Below, piece by piece: positions 5,814 to 8,249 of a DNA stretch of 8,249 nt. Position 1 is the first letter of the stretch. Each line of letters starts with the position of its first letter. The notes below the pieces were generated by a model. That model was not told the DNA's origin and ran no database searches. It saw only the letters and a program-made list of their open reading frames with translations. The stretch is from Pseudomonadota bacterium (GTDB lineage Bacteria > Pseudomonadota > Alphaproteobacteria > Sphingomonadales > Sphingomonadaceae). The position numbers were made by a program, and so were the translations under genes. The stretch lies in the NCBI GenBank assembly GCA_030271565.1, contig JARXKR010000099.1, forward strand, positions 1 to 8,249, given 5' to 3'.

Positions 5814-6352
5814 TTGATCGCGTAGGTCAGCCGCAGCCCGATCATGTCGATCCCCGGGTTTTGCTGCGAATTGAACAGCCGGGCATGGCTGACGTGGACC
5901 CAGCTCGCCTCGATCCCGAGCCGCGGGGTGAGCCTCGTGCCGATTGCCAGCTCGGGTTCGAACAACACCCGGCTGCCGAGATCGGTGCGGTATCCGGTGA
6001 CGGCATCGGCGCGGTAGCTCGGGGCGTTATGGACCACTAGCCCGATCCCGGGGCGGACATAAACCCGGCCCTTGCCGATCTTCCAGCTCAGCCCTGCGCC
6101 CGCAAAACTGGTGCCGCCTCCGGTGTTGACCGAAGCGATCACATAAGGCGAGGGCTTGCCGATTGCTGACAGGCCTTCAATTGGCGCAAAGCGGTAGCCT
6201 GCCTCGATGTCGGTGCCGTGTTCGCCGGTATCGAGCGACAAGGGAGTATCGACTGCGTGGACATAGACCCCGCCAAAGATCTCCTGCGCCTGCGCGGGAG
6301 CGACGGCGAGCGGCAGGGCCAGCGCGAAAGTAACAATCAGACGGCGCAGCAT
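5810..6352 (-). CDS. PagL-like outer-membrane acyloxyacyl hydrolase (lipid A 3-O-deacylase family)
   Basis: PagL enzymes are 8-stranded outer-membrane barrels that remove the 3-O acyl chain of lipid A. From the ATG at 6352 the product has 180 residues. It begins with a clear Sec signal (MLRRLIVTFALALPLAVAP, cleavage probably after AQA at 20-22). Alternating barrel strands follow, as in RVYVRPGIGLVV and RVLFEPELAIGTRL. The family signature is IEASWVHVSHARLF (147-160) followed by NPGID (165-169). H153 and S155 match the catalytic His and Ser of Pseudomonas PagL (H-x-S); the third residue, Glu in PagL, appears to be D169. The chain ends LTYAIN, without the terminal aromatic usual for barrel proteins. 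I preferred 6352 over the ATG at 6394 because the signal peptide then starts normally and AAGGA lies about 10 nt upstream. Confidence 0.8.
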   Translation of the reverse strand: MLRRLIVTFALALPLAVAPAQAQEIFGGVYVHAVDTPLSLDTGEHGTDIEAGYRFAPIEGLSAIGKPSPYVIASVNTGGGTSFAGAGLSWKIGKGRVYVRPGIGLVVHNAPSYRADAVTGYRTDLGSRVLFEPELAIGTRLTPRLGIEASWVHVSHARLFNSQQNPGIDMIGLRLTYAIN

Positions 6353-6490
6353 CGGTTTGAGTTCCTTAGCTTTAAGTGAATTGTGCAGCCTCATGGCTGT
6401 GGCAACCTTGCCGCAAGCTTAAGCCAAATTCGCGGACCCCGGCACCCGGCCTTTCCCGCAACACCGCATCAGCCTATTCGCGCCACCGAC

Positions 6491-7882
6491 ATGGGGGAAG
6501 ATGCTCATCTTGATCGCGCCAGGGAACTGTGGCGCACCGAACTGCGCGCCACCGCTTTGCTGGCGGCGCCGCTAGCGGCTGCCAACCTGCTGCAGATGCT
6601 GGTCTATGCGCTCGACGTGATTTTCGTCGCCCGGCTGGGTGACCAGACGCTGGCCGCCTCGAGCCTGGGGGTGACCATCTTCGGGCTGATGATGTGGTGC
6701 TTTTCCGGCCTGACCGGGGCCTGCGCACCGATGATCGCGGCTGAGCTGGGCCGCCGCGCGCATGCGGTGCGCGAGGTGCGCCGCACGCTGCGGATGGCGC
6801 TGTGGCTGGCGCTCGCCTGCGGGCTCGCCGGGATGGCGGTCGCATCGCAGGGCCAAGCGATCCTGCTCGCTGCGCATCAGGACCCGATCCTGGCCGAGCG
6901 TGCAGGGAGTTTCATGGCGGTCTTGCTGTGGGCGATGGTGCCAAACATCTTCGCCGCGGTGCTGCGCAATTTCGTCTCGGCGCTGGGCCGGCCGATCTTT
7001 GCCACCGCAATTACTGCCTTGGCGATCCTGACCAATGGGCTTGGCAATTACGCCTTCGTGTTCGGCAATCTCGGCGCGCCGGCTTGGGGCCTTGAGGGCT
7101 CAGCAGTGTCGAGCGTGATCACCTCGGTGCTGATGATGCTGGCCTACGTCGCGGTGATCCAGTCCGACCGGCGGCTGCGGCGCTACCGGGTGTTCGGGCG
7201 CTGGTGGCGCCCCGAATGGTCCCGACTGTCCGAACTCACCAAAATCGGACTGCCAATCGCGCTGATCATCCTGGCTGAGGGCGGGCTTTTTTCGAGCGCT
7301 GCCTTTCTGATGGGGCTGATTGGCGAAGCGCAGCTGGCCGGGCATACTGTCGCCTTGCAGGTCGCCGCGCTCGCGTTCCAGATCCCGTTCGGGATCGGCC
7401 AGGCGGTGACGATCCGGGTCGGCTATCACTTTGGCGCGCGCGACAATGCGGCGATTGCCCGCGCCGGCAAGGCGGCGCTGGTCATGGCGCTCGCCTACAT
7501 GGCGCTGCCCGCCGCGCTGATGATCCTGACCCCGCGGCTGGTGCTGCGGCTTTATGTCGATCCCGAGGCGGCGCAGAACGCGCCGATGGTCGGCTATGCC
7601 GTGCAGTTCCTTGGCGTGGCGGCCGCGTTCCAGCTGTTTGATGGAATGCAGGCGGTGCTCGCGGGGGCCTTGCGGGGTTTGCAGGATACGCGGGTGCCGA
7701 TGCTGCTCGCGCTGGCCGGCTACTGGGTAATTGGCTTTGGCACATCGGCGCTGCTGGGCTTTGCCACCCCGCTTGCTGGGCTTGGGGTATGGCTGGGCCT
7801 CGCCATCGGGCTCGTGGTGGTTTCGCTGTTGCTGCTTCAGCGCTGGCACGCCCGGCCGCGGCTGGGGCTGTTGCCCGCCTGA
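6491..7882 (+). CDS. MATE-family multidrug efflux transporter (NorM type)
   Basis: This 463-residue, very hydrophobic protein has about 12 membrane segments in two related halves, the MATE layout. MATE pumps export cationic drugs or metabolites in exchange for Na+ or H+. Signatures include ALDVIFVARLGDQTLAASSLG (40-60), RNFVSALGRP (159-168) and AWGLEGSAVSS (198-208). The second half has ILAEGGLFSSAAFLMGLIG (260-278) and GQAVTIRVGYHFGA (303-316). D42, E263 and D384 fall where NorM proteins carry the acidic residues that bind the coupling ion, so the pump looks active. I chose the ATG at 6491 for family length; it has no Shine-Dalgarno sequence, and an ATG at 6383 would overlap the divergent gene's promoter zone. 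The substrate cannot be told from sequence. Confidence 0.93.
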   Translation: MGEDAHLDRARELWRTELRATALLAAPLAAANLLQMLVYALDVIFVARLGDQTLAASSLGVTIFGLMMWCFSGLTGACAPMIAAELGRRAHAVREVRRTLRMALWLALACGLAGMAVASQGQAILLAAHQDPILAERAGSFMAVLLWAMVPNIFAAVLRNFVSALGRPIFATAITALAILTNGLGNYAFVFGNLGAPAWGLEGSAVSSVITSVLMMLAYVAVIQSDRRLRRYRVFGRWWRPEWSRLSELTKIGLPIALIILAEGGLFSSAAFLMGLIGEAQLAGHTVALQVAALAFQIPFGIGQAVTIRVGYHFGARDNAAIARAGKAALVMALAYMALPAALMILTPRLVLRLYVDPEAAQNAPMVGYAVQFLGVAAAFQLFDGMQAVLAGALRGLQDTRVPMLLALAGYWVIGFGTSALLGFATPLAGLGVWLGLAIGLVVVSLLLLQRWHARPRLGLLPA

Positions 7883-7889
7883 ATTTTTT
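7860..7889 (+). terminator. Possible intrinsic terminator overlapping the end of the MATE gene
   Basis: GGC-TG-GGGC (7860-7868) can pair with GCCC-GCC (7873-7879) around TGTT, with a two-base bulge. It is followed after TGAA by six T (7884-7889). The stem lies within the last codons of the MATE gene. It is placed so as to separate that gene from the groES promoter, whose -35 begins at 7902. Confidence 0.45.
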
Positions 7890-7901
7890 CGCGCGAGTCC
7901 G

Positions 7902-7930
7902 CTTGACCCGGCCCCTTAGCGAACCCATAT
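7902..7930 (+). promoter_or_regulatory. Heat-shock (RpoH/sigma32-type) promoter of groES
   Basis: CTTGAC (7902-7907), a 17-bp spacer and CCATAT (7925-7930) agree well with the alphaproteobacterial RpoH consensus CTTGAA-N17-CCANNT. The CIRCE operator starts 9 bp downstream, over the transcription start. Confidence 0.7.
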
Positions 7931-7938
7931 GCGCCTCG

Positions 7939-7965
7939 CTGGCACTCTCCGGGTGAGAGTGCCAA
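7939..7965. promoter_or_regulatory. CIRCE operator (HrcA binding site)
   Basis: CTGGCACTC (7939-7947), a 9-nt spacer and GAGTGCCAA (7957-7965) form the CIRCE inverted repeat, matching in 8 of 9 arm positions. The known consensus is TTAGCACTC-N9-GAGTGCTAA. It is bound by the repressor HrcA, whose folding depends on GroEL, so it gives feedback control of the groES operon. Confidence 0.95.
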
Positions 7966-7998
7966 TCTGCATCAACCATCATGCTGAGAGGAAATCAC

Positions 7999-8249
7999 AT
8001 GAGCTTCCGTCCATTGCACGACCGCGTGCTCGTCCGCCGCGTCGAGGCCGAAGAAAAGACCGCTGGCGGGATCATCATCCCCGATAGCGCCAAGGAAAAG
8101 CCCGCTGAAGGCGAAATCGTTTCGGTCGGCAGCGGCACCAAGGCCGAAGACGGCAAGGTTACCCCGCTCGACGTCAAGGCTGGAGACAAGGTGCTGTTCG
8201 GCAAGTGGTCGGGCACCGAGGTCAAGCTCGACGGCGAAGACCTGCTGAT
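7999..8249 (+). CDS. groES: Co-chaperonin GroES, first 83 residues (cut by right edge)
   Basis: GroES is the heptameric lid of the GroEL folding chamber. The start MSFRPLHDRVLVRRV and the following EEKTAGGIIIPDSAKEKP (18-35) form the cpn10 signature. They include the mobile loop that contacts GroEL, with GGIIIP at 23-28. EGEIVSVGSG (37-46) and AGDKVLFGKWSGTEVKLDGE (61-80) are the conserved barrel strands. Some 83 of the usual 95 or so residues are present before the window ends. AGAGG about 8 nt before the ATG at 7999 is the ribosome binding site. groEL is expected immediately downstream. Control is dual: an RpoH-type promoter and a CIRCE element directly upstream. Confidence 0.98.
   Translation, partial: MSFRPLHDRVLVRRVEAEEKTAGGIIIPDSAKEKPAEGEIVSVGSGTKAEDGKVTPLDVKAGDKVLFGKWSGTEVKLDGEDLL

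Noticed and set aside
6386..6399. CAGCC-TCAT-GGCTG hairpin between the PagL-like and MATE genes
   Set aside because: It is a short 5-bp stem without a T-run or supporting context.
7100..7849. Open frame of 249 codons on the minus strand opposite the MATE gene
   Set aside because: Its composition is that of a shadow frame, and the MATE frame has full family motifs.
1..8249. CRISPR arrays, tRNA or rRNA genes, insertion sequences, attachment sites
   Set aside because: I saw no regularly spaced repeats, no tRNA-like cloverleaf, no transposase or integrase and no flanking direct repeats around vapBC.

Overview
The window looks like a core-genome segment of a high-GC alphaproteobacterium, most likely a member of the Sphingomonadales (Erythrobacter, Novosphingobium or Sphingomonas type). 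This rests on the GC-rich codon use, the protein styles of RpoB, L10 and L7/L12, a PagL-like outer-membrane acyloxyacyl hydrolase, and a groES under both a heat-shock-type promoter and a CIRCE operator. No database search was possible, so the taxonomic call is inference. There are nine genes that I call, two of them cut by the window edges.

Left part (1-2600, all minus strand). The first 538 codons of rpoB run off the left edge just inside the rifampicin-resistance cluster. rpoB has a strong-looking sigma70 promoter (TTGACA, 17 bp, TATATG) and a leader of about 230 nt with several hairpins. Immediately upstream, on the same strand and with no visible terminator, is a compact vapBC toxin-antitoxin operon with its own promoter and a perfect inverted repeat that is a good operator candidate.

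Middle (2611-4670). An ICMT/PEMT-type membrane methyltransferase (minus) ends in an intrinsic terminator. It is divergent from rplJ-rplL (plus), which has a long leader that is probably the L10 autoregulatory region and ends in a textbook terminator. The usual bacterial rplJ-rplL-rpoB-rpoC order is therefore broken: rplJL and rpoB point away from each other, with the methyltransferase and vapBC between them.

Right part (4700-8249). A RimJ/RimL-like GNAT acetyltransferase (plus) converges on a lipoprotein c-type cytochrome (minus). The cytochrome lies behind a PagL-like acyloxyacyl hydrolase on the same strand. Divergent from these is a NorM-type MATE efflux pump, followed by a terminator, an RpoH-type promoter, a CIRCE element and the 5' part of groES, which runs off the right edge.

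Most of this is ordinary housekeeping sequence, and I see no convincing new defence, mobile or RNA system. The points most worth a second look are the split of the ribosomal-stalk genes from rpoB, the toxin-antitoxin module that may read through into rpoB, the long rpoB leader, the RimL-like acetyltransferase next to rplL, and the changed acidic residue in the PagL-like protein.
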